A DNA stretch of 64,000 nt from Membranipora membranacea (taxonomy: Eukaryota > Bryozoa > Gymnolaemata > Cheilostomatida > Membraniporidae). The stretch spans positions 9,920,001-9,984,000 of the forward strand of contig OU612068.1 in assembly GCA_914767715.1 (NCBI GenBank), in the 5' to 3' direction. Below the pieces are notes generated by a model. It did not search any database. It saw nothing but the letters and a program-made list of their open reading frames with translations, and was not told where the DNA came from. The stretch's first letter is position 1, and each line of letters opens with the position of its first letter. A program made the position numbers and the translations under genes. Below are positions 36,501 to 49,600 of this stretch, piece after piece.

Positions 36501-37201
36501 GAATGCACTTCGCAAATTCACTTAGACATGAATAGAGCACAAAAAACCTTTCTGAGAACTTTGATAATTGAAATCCTAACCCAAATAGTTAATCAACCCA
36601 GATCGACTCTAGATGTGTTTCACCGGGGATTACCTATGATACTGTAGTATGTGTATACTAGTGGATAGCTTGTATTGACCGGTGATGTTTTGATGATGAT
36701 ATTTCTCTGTTACAGATTCAGGTGCCTTCAGTGAGGAGTATATTGGATACACTGAATGTAGTAAATGGAATCGCTGTACCAGTACCCATCAGGTATGCCC
36801 TGCTTAAATCGCTCTTCCTTTATAAACCATCTCATGAGAGAATTTCCATCAATGTGCTTGTTATTATAAGGTCATCTTACAATGCAAGTTTTACAGAAAA
36901 CACATGCTGAGGACAAGGTAAGTATTAGCTTTCAGATTACCGAAATTTGTGGCTCTTTTTTTATTGTTGACGAGTTCCAGAAATGCTTAATCCTATCGAG
37001 CTCAATCCAATTCAAAATAAGTTCAACGTTTATGTGATGTTATTTATTACGTATTGATTCATTTTCTGTCTTTGTAGTCCTGTGGCCAGACCAGTGACTG
37101 TGAGCAGCAAAGAGGTCAAACAGGAAATAACAGCAGCTGAGAATGAGCCAACTATTGAATTCCCAGCCTCTAAAGTAGCCGTCACAGATGACCTTGACTG
37201 A
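20531..37201 (+). CDS. CLUH: CLUH, clustered mitochondria protein homolog
   Basis: Cytosolic RNA-binding protein that in animals binds mRNAs of nuclear-encoded mitochondrial proteins and is needed for mitochondrial distribution. The model gives 1347 aa (1354 with a 21-nt micro-exon), close to vertebrate CLUH. Twenty-five coding exons plus the last exon join in frame from ATG 20531 to TGA 37199-37201. The block entries give coordinates. Order: acidic N-terminus, ubiquitin-like/CLU N-terminal domain (residues about 80-250), CLU core (about 340-600) with [14 protein letters not shown], a charged linker with [10 protein letters not shown], the central domain, then TPR-type helices (about 1030-1240). 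The start was chosen because exon 1 (20531-20582) splices in phase to 21323. No upstream in-frame extension was defined. The gene is intact. Confidence 0.95.
24804..30645 (+). CDS. CLUH: CLUH exons 6-12 (CLU core domain)
   Basis: Exons 24804-24932, 25653-25756, 26896-27127, 27769-27871, 28203-28323, 29519-29651, 30512-30645. They encode the CLU domain: [89 protein letters not shown], and [19 protein letters not shown]. The last is the signature C-terminal edge of the domain. Confidence 0.93.
28444..28486. repeat. GTAT microsatellite in CLUH intron 10
   Basis: Imperfect (ATGT)n / (GTAT)n run. Confidence 0.85.
30353..30455. repeat. CATATATCAT minisatellite-like array in CLUH intron 11
   Basis: About seven imperfect units of roughly 14-15 bp (consensus CATATATCATAYCA) end shortly before the acceptor of exon 12 at 30512. 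Confidence 0.85.
31011..33826 (+). CDS. CLUH: CLUH exons 13-18 (linker and central region)
   Basis: Exons 31011-31125, 31436-31556, 32032-32185, 32625-32833, 32998-33141, 33583-33826. Contains a Glu/Gln/Lys-rich predicted coiled linker ([18 protein letters not shown]) and acidic spacer. These are followed by the conserved [30 protein letters not shown] and [15 protein letters not shown] blocks. It ends in a lysine-rich patch ([13 protein letters not shown]). Confidence 0.92.
32228..32320 (+). repeat. SINE-tail fragment in CLUH intron 15
   Basis: Shares ACTTGGCGCCGAATACGGC, TTTCTCAGT, GACGGAGAC and TTCTAACCCACATTAA with the minus-strand copy at 61232-61334. Part of it is also shared with the tRNA-headed copy at 57731-57945. 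Confidence 0.6.
34040..37201 (+). CDS. CLUH: CLUH exons 19-26 (TPR region and C-terminus)
   Basis: Exons 34040-34130, 34408-34594, 34936-35205, 35457-35582, 35804-36019, 36264-36413, 36716-36792, optional 36897-36917, and 37078-37201. Encodes [18 protein letters not shown] then TPR-like helices ([60 protein letters not shown]). It closes with [20 protein letters not shown] and a short acidic tail ending DDLD. Confidence 0.92.
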
Positions 37202-38136
37202 GAGGTCAGCAGTTAACATTCTAACGCTGTGAGAATCGTGACTAGACCGGACATACTGAGGTTGTGAATGTGTGGAGAGGCAATCCGTATCTGACCAGCT
37301 AGGCAAGCAGGGAACTAGCAGACACAGGCAAAGTAGCAGAAAGCTGATAACATTGATATAAACGATCGTATATTGGTGTTGTAATTTTCATCTATACACT
37401 TCGAACTTCAGCTCTCTAAGATGTTACTGGATGGATGTTGACATTATATATTGCTACCTGTGAAAATTGAAAACCATCACTTCCGTTATACAACCAACAT
37501 GATGTTTTAACTGCCACGGTTATTGAGTTCCGCATGATTAATGTGTGCTTCAGGTACTAAAATGCCACCAATATGTTTTCTTTTCGAACATACATATACA
37601 CCAAAGAATATTATTATTATCATCACCAATCAATATGTACAGATTACCTTTTTCTTTTAGAGCATAGTGCTCTAGCAGTTGAATTACGTTGCCAAATAAA
37701 TGAATGATCTCTATTCATTCATATTGTGACATGACCTCGATATACTTATTGGAAGATATTACCGTTTTCATTCATCTGTTCAGTGAAAATAGTTTTTTGT
37801 CTGAATGGATATCTTTGCGAGTTGCCAAAATAGTTTACTGGTAGACTAGTATGGACTGATTTGAGTTGTATTATGTTGTACAAAGTATGCATGCATAACC
37901 CACCACAAGTTTGCCACTTTCACATCACACCTTTTTTTTTGTAAAACTGACAATTCTTTTTTGAACACTGTTTCTTCTTGCTAGTGTTTACACCAAACAT
38001 CTCATCATATTGTAGTGGTCTGTCCATGTGAGAATTAATCTGCTGTGCTTATACTGTTGTGTAGTTGTGTCGTCAATGTGGTCACAGTTATAATTTACTC
38101 AGTGTTTGTTATGATTTTGGACAAAATTGGGTTTGG

Positions 38137-38159
38137 AATAAAAATTATATGACAATAAA
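38137..38159 (+). other. poly(A) signal candidates for CLUH
   Basis: Two AATAAA hexamers (38137-38142 and 38154-38159) about 950 bp after the stop. An earlier AATAAA is near 37696. Which is used is not decidable from sequence. Confidence 0.45.
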
Positions 38160-39149
38160 AAATGGCCTTCTATTGTTTGGGATGTAATGCTACATTTGTG
38201 CTTATGTATGAATGTACCCTGTTACAATGGTTTTTGATTGATTTGTATTCTATCACTAACTGTAAAAGTTGTGAGAAAAAGGTTGCTGGTAGACGTACTC
38301 CGCTAAAAAATAAAGAAGTTGCCTTGCATGCAAAAATAGTATTATTAAAAAGTAGTTAAAAAATTGTTTTATTAATATAAATGCACATGTGTCTCAAAAA
38401 GCAGTCTTTGCCCCAGGCAGTGCGGTATTTATGGTGTCTAAGCCGACCTGAGGGGCATCGTTCGGGGTAGTTATGGATAAAGTGTTCGTCATCAGTGAAT
38501 ATCTGCATTACAAGATTTTTTTAAATGAGTGTTATAACTGATCATGATTTAGTTACCGTACATACCGTTCATAGGGTGATTGTTTTTTTATCAACTCTCA
38601 GCCAGTAGGGAGTTTGGGGCAAGAGATTGCCGTAGAGTACAACATGCTCAGTTCACTCACGTCTTCATAATAATCTGCTTGTATAAATGAAATATATTTG
38701 TATCAATTCAATTACCATGTCAAGTCACTTGGCACTGGCAGACTCGGTCAAAATTGAATAAATAATCCTAACATGATGGGCACGGAAGAAAAAAGGATAT
38801 AACTTAGTGGTCAGGGCTTTTAAATATGGTTGGAAAGACACCACGAATTTAAAGCCTCTTATTATTATTTTCTATTTAATGGAAGTTCTATGTTCAATGG
38901 ATCCACCCTCTAGCCTGCCCAGGCCCATCCTCCCTGGACCAGGACCATTCTCCCTCCCTGTACTAACTAACCAGACACAAATTCCTGCAACTGTTTTAAG
39001 TTGTCTACTCACTGTTTGAGTGGACACAACTATGTTAAAAGCTACCTACAATATGAGTTTGTGCGAAAACCTATAAAGAAACTATCTTGGTAGCCTAGAA
39101 TAAAACTGTCTGTTTATGTAATACAGTTTATTTAAGACTATTTAACAAC

Positions 39150-39190
39150 CGGCGCATGCGTTGATCCATTGACTTAGGACACTTCCGGCT
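39150..39190 (+). promoter_or_regulatory. Probable LIS1 promoter: NRF1-like and ETS-like sites
   Basis: CGGCGCATGCGTT at 39150-39162 matches the palindromic NRF1 core GCGCATGCG. CACTTCCGG at 39180-39188 is a GABP/ETS core. Both are typical of housekeeping promoters and stand out in an AT-rich background. A plausible non-coding exon follows and ends at a GTAGGT donor at 39315, spliced to the acceptor at 41029. Confidence 0.5.
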
Positions 39191-41051
39191 GTAAAGATTT
39201 ATAAAATTTGTATTTCCCTGAGCCAAGCATCTCTAGTAGAAGCCTATTTTTGCCGTTGGAAAACAATCTGTTTGCCTGAAAGGCATAATATCTGCAATTC
39301 AAGACAACTGTGTGGTAGGTATATTATGTAATGATTCCTCATAACTCAGTAATTAGTGAGAAGTTACACCCTTTTCTATCATCATCTCATCTGACACTCA
39401 CAAAATAGAGATATATATATACACTTATTTTATGATAGATTCAATGCATACAGCTTGATGGCTCTTTTTTGTATGTAAAAGGTAGATTATGGGTATGAAT
39501 CTCTATATGTGCATGGCCTAAACCCCAACCTATCACCTCATAGGGTGCTTGAAAGTAACCTTTAAAATGACAGCCCAGTTGGAGTTGCCTTAGAATCTAC
39601 CCGTCCCTGGCTAGTGATACACTAACTTCAACTATCAAAATAATAAGCATCATCATGTAGTTTATGGTTAATTTGGAGATGCCCTCTGCTCAGTTCAGTG
39701 TTTTCTATCCACCAAAGTGGCTAATAATCTCCTATACAAAATGAAAATGAGGGGTATTTGTGGGGGTCTGCATGCAAAGAAATAGACCATCTCTGAGAAA
39801 ACTCCTTTCTGTCGAAGTGTTTCCATATCATATTGTATAACCCTGCAAGGTCCAAATGATGATCATGGGTTGGTAGGTATTATTGATTGTTAGGGATGGA
39901 GCTTGTTTTGTTGGCTTACCACTTTTCAGTGTTTACATTCATGTGTGTGGTGTATGTGCTGTGTTGCAAGAGTGAGGATGGGCAGAGTAATTACATATTT
40001 TTTTATCTGAAATTATATCATTTTGTCAATGTAGGTCAGTGGATCATTCTGGACGACATTCATTGATATTTCCATATGGGAACGTAGAAGGCATCCGCTA
40101 CACCTTTAGGTAGCAGGATGGTGTATGTAGTGGCGAGGGTTTGGACGTAGTTATGATTGTGCACAAAAGCCGTGGTTTGTCGTCATTAACAAATAAACTG
40201 TATCAAATTTCCATCCAGGCAAAAAAATAACAAATAGCAAAATTTGTACCATATAGACGGTTTATATTTATATATTACCAAGAAACCTGTAGCGTTAGAA
40301 GCACTGATGGTTTTATATTTATAGTGGAGGTTGTAGTAGGCTTCTTAGAATGGTGTGGCTTCATTATCAAATCATGTGGGCCACTATCTGAAATTTAAAT
40401 TGGTTTACTGAGGCTTCACATGAGCTGAAGTTGTAGTTTGGTGACCCTGGGAATTTGATCATCTTTTTGGATTCAGCAGCTTAATATGTTTATTGTTATG
40501 CTAAGGTTGACCGTAACCCTAAGACAGTCATGTACGTATGAAGGCTTGTTAGACATCCTTAGGATGATCTAAGCCCATCATTGAATGTCTTGACTTGACC
40601 CATGCTGTGTGTTCTTCAGTCCAACTTCTCCCATATGTTTGTCTCTCTCGGGTGTCTTTGAGATATTCATGTATGTAATGAACCATCATAAGACTTTTTC
40701 AAAAATCAAATTAGTTGAAACGAAATATTGAATTCTAATCCGACAGTCCTGATTTTCTCTCATCACTGTATGGTTTGCGGTTTTTATTTGAATGTACCTG
40801 GCTGTCAGAGTTGGGGAGTCTCTAGTCCATTCCACTCTGGGTGACTTGAGGAATGTTTGACAACAGGAGCAAGCGGAGACTGTTTTTGCTGTGCAGTTTG
40901 ACTTTTTTTTATGTTTTATTAGTCTCCACAGACTTTCATTGATTTATGATGAATCATCCGTGATTGCACACATCTCCTACTGAACCTAAATAATAACTGT
41001 AATAACATGTCTATGGATTTTTGTTACAGGGATGAATTAACTTCTAGCAGG

Positions 41052-43637
41052 ATGGTACTATCACACAGACAGCGTGAAGAATTGTAAGTTTATATTGTCT
41101 GTGAGCGAAATAAGGAGAAGAAATGTGATATATAGATTAGTTTGAGTTTTAATTATACCTATGTAATAACCAATTATGATGCCTAGCAAGAAACCATGGA
41201 TAATTATCTACTGTCTCTGGTCTGCCCGCTTTGATGTCTATATACACATCGCCTGTAGTGACTGGGTACCTAATTCATGCACCAATTCACCTGCCACTCA
41301 TATAATATAATAGGACAAATCACTATACACTCTCGGTCAGTGATGGATATACCATTCGGCTTGAGATGTTGCAGACTCTCCACTTTATCTAAAACACAGT
41401 TTCATGTAAAATGAGCAATGTCGGTCTATGATATAGGACTGAGATTGGTTGCAAATAGAAGGATTCACAGTAAAGAGATCGAATATTAAATGTGTTTGTT
41501 TGATGCTTTACAGGAATAAGGCTGTGGCCGACTATCTAAAATCTAGCGGATATCATAATGCCTTCCAAGAATTCCAAAAAGAGGCTGAACTGGTAGGTAT
41601 ATTACTTTTCACCTTGAACCCTCTCTGAGGTATCAGCAGCTTTGTAAAAATGTCTGTTACTCAACCTCCTAAATTAACCTGGTGCTCATTACATAATAAA
41701 TGTTCAAAGGAAATGTCAGACCCCATTTTAGCTCATACCAATCAACCCTCTTCAGTTCATAGTTCACACACTGCATGATCAAACTTCAACATGGACAAAG
41801 AAATGTCGGTGAAAATATGCTCTTTCCTGCTTTCACTGATACTTGTATGGTATACGTTGTGTGGCCGGCGGTTTACTTTAACCTTTTTGAAAACCTCGAG
41901 CAGCTTTCCAGCTAATCAGGGCAGCGGCATGCGGCTGAAAAACTTAATCAGGACATTGGTTGAAAATTTCTCAATCTATAAAATTAACTCATGATTTGGT
42001 TAGTTGAAGCATCTAGATTATACAGTCCAGTAGGAAGCACTATTAAAAGTCTGTATTGATTTTATCATTTGTTGAGCCATGTTGTATTATATATAATATA
42101 TTATAAGAATTGTGAGTCATTCAGGCTAGTGTACCGGCTTCGTGATTATCATCAAATCAGTCAATATGTTTGTGTTAGTGTATCAGGCATACCCCTACAA
42201 GGTCGAGCTGTATGTAAGTGTGTATTCCCAGGGGTATACAGACAATATGATACGCACAATATGAGATGTCTATCACACAGCAGAATGATGCCTTCAGACA
42301 GTGCCAACAGCATACCTGAAATGATGTAGCATTGCCAATGCTCTTATACAATTGTTTTCCCCATTGTTCTTGCCCAAGGATTGTCATATTTATATCTTCT
42401 TTTGTTTCTATTTCCAGCCGGACAAAATTGAGGATAAATTCACTGGCCTACTAGAAAAGAAATGGACATCTGTCATCAGGCTTCAGAAAAAGGTACTTGT
42501 CCTGGTTGAATATGTAGAAGTTTCTTTTACTGCTTTTAAAGCTGCAGTGACATACAATTGTTCTAACCTCTGCCCTAGCTTGACTCATTTGAGACATAGT
42601 ATCAAACTGTAATATAACAATATGTAAACATTTGAAGTGTCTAGTACAAATTGTATCGATATGGCGTTAGGTTGAATAATGGATGATTAATCTGATCTGA
42701 ATACACTTGGAATGTTTGGATTCTATTCATGTCCTTTTCATGGCACTCCATTCAAACTCTCCACTAGATGTTTTAGTATTACTCTAAAGCACTGGTTTGA
42801 TTACGCTGCTCAATGCTATTTAGTTACCTGACCGTGTAACCTTTTTATTATATCGTATTGCTACATTGTTTGTGAGGCAGCAAATAATATGTTAATAATA
42901 TGTTATTTTCTGTTGGATTTTTTTAACTGTTTGGCTGCCAATCACACTCAAATTACCAACAAACAAAACAACAGGGAATGGCTTTCTTTATTTCGCTGAT
43001 AATAGAAGTTGAACATTGCGTTATTGGTCAGATATTGGTCAAAAACAATTCATGTTGCTTACTAAACTGAATGGTGCCCAGACTGGTCACGTCATATGAA
43101 GCCAAATGTATCAATAGTACATGCAGTCCATATATTTCTTGTATGAAGTGTATTTTGTAATAATAAAACAGCAAACATCTATTTCAGCTGAGGCAATGTC
43201 CCATCATTTTGTCTAGTCATGTACAGTGCCCTCCTCTTAATTCAAACCTCTGGGGGCCAACAATAGTCTTGTCCTATTTAGGAGAAGTCTGAATTAAATG
43301 ATATAATAATACATTTAGATTTGGCTGAAGGGACCAACATTCTGTGTCTTATTAGACGGAAGTAATGTCTGAAATCAATGGGGTAAAATGTTATCAAACT
43401 TCTGAGTCACGTTATATTTGTACTTTGAAGGTTATGGACTTGGAGGCAAAATTAGCAGAAGCAGAAAAAGAATTCAACAGTGGAGGTCCTACAAGAGATA
43501 AGCGAGATCCTTCAGAGTGGATACCGCGCCCACCCGAGAGGTTCTCACTGTCAGGACACAGGAGCCCAGTCACTAAAGTTATCTTCCATCCTGTGTTTAG
43601 TATCTGCGTCAGTGCTAGTGAAGACGCTACTATCAAG
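41052..43637 (+). CDS. PAFAH1B1: LIS1 exons 1-4: LisH, coiled coil, first WD repeat
   Basis: Encodes residues 1-131. LisH is at about 5-38 ([16 protein letters not shown]), dimerisation coiled coil about 50-80, and the linker plus WD1 up to [10 protein letters not shown]. Intron 4 (43638-45149) is one of the longer introns and carries a 14-bp inverted repeat near 44490. Confidence 0.95.
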
Positions 43638-46600
43638 GTATGTCACTCATTCCCATAATGCAACATTAGCCTGGAATTCCCAGGAAGACCAAGTAAATCT
43701 ACCCCACTGGTTACACCATTCGTACTGCCATGGACCAGACCAGATGCCATTGGGAATTTCTAGAATGTATCATTGTGAAATACTCTTTTGTGTCTCTAAT
43801 CACAGACATGCTTTATTCACTTATGCGTGCTCTGAGTGTGAATGTTTGAATGATCGAAATTTATAGTTTGAACTTGAGACAGTATAGATTATCTGCTATA
43901 ACTTCTTTTGTTTGTGCATCTTATTCTGTGTATGTGAAGAGTGAGTGACCATACAGTAGATTCTCACTGGTGTAGTCTTCCAAATGTGTGGCTTTGTCTA
44001 GCATATCTTTGATTCAATTATCGAATCCAGTAGTAGTTGAACATTGAGACTGTATTTTATAATATCTGTATTTTTATCTCCGGATTGATTGGTCATGAAT
44101 TCTTACTCCCATGTGAAGCGCGAGTGATGCGTTGCTATCACTAACTGTTGGGAGTGTTTACATAACTAACTGTCTGTGCACTCAGAGTCTCACATTACCC
44201 TCACTTAGCTCTCGCTGCTCGCTGTCGGTTGACAGCAGCAGACTCGATACTATTATACTAATGTACTAATGTGAGTTTGACATATAAACTGGTGGTTAGC
44301 ATACATAGTTGATAGGCCTATCCCTGGATGCTTGTGAGGAAATTCTAGTGCCTATAGGAATTAGCTACAACTAAATATAACACTGAGTCATCATAGGTGC
44401 CTGGAGTGAAAGATCTAACAGTAATGTTCTGTTAATGTTGAGCAGAGACCATTGATAACTATAAGTCGGTCCCATTCTCCCTACTTATACCATAGACAAT
44501 AATTGTCTATGGTAAAAGTAGTGAAAATGTGGCTGACTTTCTTGATGCGCTCGTGTTTTGACTATTTGCTATTAGTGCAAAGTTTACCCAATAAAGTTTA
44601 GTTATCCGTTACTCAAACATCTAAACTATGTTATCGGAACATTGCTTTGATTGTTTGTATAGACAGCATTAAGTTTGGCTGTATAAGCATTGCTCGGAGA
44701 TTTGAGAGTGCTTTGGGTCAAACTATGAAACTTATGTTTTCTATCAAACATGTAAAAAGTGCTTTATCAGTAAACAATAAAATGTAATCTTTATGGTATC
44801 CAACGGGATTAGCTGATTCCAAACACCCTGTACATATATAATATGACCTACACTGTATTGGTGGACTGAACCATGTCTTGTGACTCACCTTCTCATGCAC
44901 CGGTGGGGGCCGTCGGTCGGGGGCAAAAGTCTGGGGGGCTCAGACTATCTCATGCCCTGATGTATGTGTCCTGGAAACCTGAGTTGTTTCAGATGATTTG
45001 GTCCACCTACAAAGCCTCTGTTCACAACCCCTCTACAATTAGAGCTGGTTGTTATATGTTGCTTGCTTGGTCGACATTAAATTTGATGTACTGATGTACT
45101 GATGCAGTGTAGTAGTATAGCAATATCATGTTGCCCTATTATGATACAGATATGGGATTATGAGACAGGAGACTATGAGAGAACTCTGAAAGGTCACACA
45201 GATTCGGTACAAGACATAGCCTTTGATCATACTGGAAAATGGCTAGGTACGTCGTACAAACAGTCATCCATCCTTTTATGTTATTTACTTGTGGCTGATA
45301 GTTTTGCAGCCATATCAATTCTGTCAACTCGGTAGCTCATAACAATTAATCGCTGCGTATTGTAAAGTTTTATAACTCATGTATTTCTCTGGCATACTTA
45401 ATCCTCTCCTCTTTTTATTTAATGGATGCGTTATTATGTGTGACAAGATCCACTCGTCTCAATGAACGGTCTAGGCAGAAACTCCCTTGTCAAAGACAAA
45501 ACCTTTGGATTTAAAAGTTGTGCTCTCGTGTATCCTTTACTTCAAGGGAAGGACAACTCTATATTATCATTGATGATCTTTATTTCTTTGATTGTAGTGT
45601 CATGCTCAGCAGACATGAGTGTGAAGTTGTGGGACTTTTCATCTTATGAATGTACTAAGACGATGCAGGGTCACGACCACAACGTATCGTCTGTGCAGTT
45701 CTCACCTAATGGAGATTTTATATTCTCATCCTCGAGAGATAAATCTATAAAAATGTGGGAGGTAGCTACAGGGTAAGTATATACATAAAAACTCACGATT
45801 TGTCCTCCATGTTATGACCAGTAGATACAATTGAGGGTGGCTTCCTATTGGCTACTACCCTGTGAGATGCATGGGTCTTTTATCGGCCGATGCATGGGTC
45901 TTTTATCAGCCGATGTTGTGGACTTGTTACTGGATGCTCTTCCTGGCACCACTGCGTGGCTGAGGGACAGGATGCCTCTTGCATGAAAGACATAAATATA
46001 TGCTGGACACTTAGTTAGATCTGGTGTGTGATATTTCAAACTAGAGATAAATTGTATGTTCATGCGATTGATCAGAGGAGAACTTCTCAGATACCAAGTC
46101 TTTTTCTATATTTAGGTCAGGCTGTGTTCGTTTTTTTTAATCCTGATAACCTTTTGTTAGGTAAAACTTTATATATAATCCACCGTTAAAGTATTATACA
46201 TTGGTACAGGACGTCTCTCATAAGTTATTTGGGCTTTTTGATGTGCCACAAGTAGCCAAACCTATGTTCTTATTGTAGGTACTGTACAAAGACATTTAAC
46301 GGTCACCGTGAGTGGGTGAGGACTGTCAGAGTAAATCAAGATGGATCATTGTTAGCTAGCTGTTCTAATGACCAGGTGATGTATATTTTATCTTCTTCCA
46401 GTAAAATTCTGTCTTTGTTCTCTTTGAGCTTGCTTCTACAAGAATTGGGATGGTGGGAGCTTTGGGAAATATTAAATTCTCCCTCTTAACTGACAAACGG
46501 AGGCCAGATGTACTAGAGCACAGTTTAATTAGGTTTTTCTCCCTTATTTTTCGATGACTATTCTAAAAAATATTCTCATGGAATAAAAGTTGTGCCAATA

Positions 46601-49600
46601 AAGTAAAAATAAGTTATTGGCTTACAGTGCAATGCCACAAGGAGTTTTTTGTGTTATGAGAGGTTGCAAAACTTGGGAAGTTGTGCTCACATGGCTCTAA
46701 AACAAATGGGCTTGCACAATGATCTGCTGTTTGTACTGGGATAGTGCGTGTGTTTCTTTTTCCTCCCACAACAATTGCCTTATTTGTTCAGTCCGCCTCA
46801 ATAGCTACGACAAAGTATTCTGAGAAAGTTGTAAAAATATACAGCATTGTTCCCTGATGACTTGTAGGAACTTTTAGTGAACCTGTTCATCCCAAACTGT
46901 TGCTATTGTCAACTTCAACAAGAAATTCTTTGAAATCTGTAATCTCCCAGGGGTTTCAGAGTAAGATATTATTCCGTAATTGAAATTCGAGTAAAAATGA
47001 TCTCGAGGTGATATTGAGAGATGAGCTTTGCTATCAGGAAAGCGGACTGTCCTGGCTTCGCTACCATAAATAACCTGATGTCATGAAGTGTACTTTTTCA
47101 GTCGATGCAGGCCTGCTGGCATATATATTAGTTAAATTTAATTTCAATGACGGGCTGACTTTACATTCTGGGAACTGAATTTATGCAAAATCAGTTATTT
47201 TTCTCCACATGGTTCTGGATTGACAGGATGCGTAGACTAAATTTATCGTCATGCGCTGCCTGGTCTGACGTAATGTCTCCACTATTCCGCTCCCTGTGGT
47301 ATTATATCGTCTCAGGCTGCTCATAAATTCCTCATTAATAAGTAAACCATTGTGGATCTTGCTGAGATAACAGATCCCCCCAAGGACTCATCAAATTCAA
47401 GTTCATGGTGAGGTCAGAAATAGGTTGATCCCGATGCATACCATGACATGACAAATCACCTGTGTGTTCTGTAGAAAGGATCATTATCTGTTAACCCCCT
47501 TGTGCTGATAGGTAACCCCCTAGTTGGTTAAGACCTCATATGGTTAGTCCAACATGTAGGATTCCTTACCAGTCAGCAACCATATCAGATGCGGTGAAAG
47601 CTCAACTTATAAACTACCTTTTCAATGTCTATTCATTGTTTGTATAGTTGGTCATATTTCTCTCTTTACCTACAGACTGTCAGAGTTTGGGTTGTGGCTA
47701 CTAAAGAGGTTAAGTCAGATCTAAGAGATCATGATCATGTAGTGGAGTGTATTAGCTGGGCTCCTAACTCATCCTATCCTCATATAGGTTCTGCCGCTGG
47801 TATACAGGTAAATTAACTAATTGTAACATTCGTACCTGCGGTCATTAAATGGTCAGATGTACTCTACTGTCATAAAGAAAGTTTCATATTTTTTCACTTT
47901 TTAAATGACAGCAAATATATTATATAGCCTTTTATACTATAGATTTATGTTCTGCATCTGATGTGCTTAAACTGCAACCTTGTCTTTGCTCCAAAACAAT
48001 TATTTGCACTGCTGTTTTGGATAAGCGATACATGCACTAGTTGAACAAGTAGGTTAAAACAAAAGCGTAATTTGTAAGTGAAACTTCACGGCAATCACTG
48101 TTTCATAGTGGTGATGTAAATTTAGTCATCAGACTGGATGGGTCAGCGCTTAACCAGTGCAAATTAGCGGTATTCAGGGGGTTGATGTCTGGCTTACAGC
48201 GACAATCGATTAACGAGTTTGTAAGGTTTTGTAGAGAGTGTCCCACATGCTTTACATGTTTACACTGAAGACTGTCAACATTTCTCTCTTGAGACAATAG
48301 CAGTCAGCGGTGGTCATTCACTCCGGCAGCACAGGCTCTCGTTATAAGCTTTGCATTGATTTTGATACACGCCACGCAAATAATCCATCCATTATTTACA
48401 GGAAAGTCGACACTCGTATTTACTCACACATTTTCTAGACCAAACCAAGTTTTAATTATTAAATTTTTTAGGACATTAGCCGTTAAGCCATGTTTTGTAA
48501 GAGAATGTGCGATGTCGAAATTTTGACACACAGAAGCCCCTATGGTAGTTATATCACACGACACTCTGCTGACAACTTAAAACCTCAAAGTTGCATGACA
48601 AGGCTTCACCTACTTCTTGGAGGGTCATCGACCAATATATATATATATATATGTCCTATGAAGGTCGAATTTTATACTTGCAATATACATGTAGACACAA
48701 AATAAATGCAGTACAGAAAGGATCTAGGCATTGTATAGCCCGGACATTAGGCCATGAACCAGATTATAGGGAACTATTTCTGTACGTTGTCAAAGTAGAT
48801 GTGCATCTTGGTCCGCACCCATCCCAAATGAGGCCTTCCAGAAAAAACAGGTATTTGTTCTAAAACAAGGCGACTGATGGCATTTCAGCATCCCAATGGA
48901 TAAAGATAAGCAGTTACTGCAAAACATTTTGGGCATTGGGGTTTGAAAATTAATTTTGTTTTCTGGATCATGGTGGAAAATTCTCAGGCTTCACCAAAAA
49001 GTCAATGACACAGGATTGGCGACCCGCTGTCTCCGCTCAATCTATACCTGGGATTGAACATGTGAGAACATACTTATCCAAGATCATGCCTCAAAATCGG
49101 TGACTAAGTACATTAGCACTACTGCCAAAATCTTTAGAGCTTATCACGCAAATAAAGTTCAGTTAACCTTCTTCCATTTACAAAGTAATATAATCTTGGT
49201 GAAAATAAGCTTTCCAATAAAGGTATTTTTTTGTTTCAAAAGTGTGAATAACTATTATCCGTGCATGACTCCTGATTCATAAGGTGCCATAACCAGAGAG
49301 CTTTAGACAGGCGATATAATCAAATAAAATTTATCGCGATCACCGACCCCACTCGTACGGGATTCGAAAAGACCTAAAGTTGTTTCAATTCCTCCAATCA
49401 CAATATATGCTAATTTATAAGAAGTGAATTCAGTTAACTCTTGACACAGCAGCCTTGTCGACACTGCTGCCAATTATTAACTGGATATAAGCAGATTAAT
49501 ATGCTGACTTATTGTAATTATCGATGGTTGTTATATTTTATAGAAGGTCAACGCCACCGGTCCATATCTGATATCGGGATCGAGAGATAAGCTGATTAAA

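Larger units (their letters stand above)
37202..41051. other. CLUH 3' UTR, LIS1 promoter and LIS1 5' intron
   Basis: The CLUH 3' UTR extends to about 38160. The LIS1 promoter and probable non-coding exon lie around 39150-39314, and the rest to 41029 would be its first intron. The frame at 38162-38359 is not supported as a gene. Confidence 0.55.

Noticed and set aside
38162-38359. 65-aa frame after CLUH
   Set aside because: Begins at the CLUH poly(A) signals and shows no homology that I recognise.
44484-44516. Short palindrome around ACCATAGACAAT in LIS1 intron 4, similar to one near 3227
   Set aside because: Only about 14 bp per arm with no flanking duplication. Too short to call an element.
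30831-44941. Similar GC-rich patches at 30831 and 44891 (AAAAGTCTRGGG motif)
   Set aside because: Shared for only about 45 bp with many differences. Possibly an old repeat, but not enough to define one.
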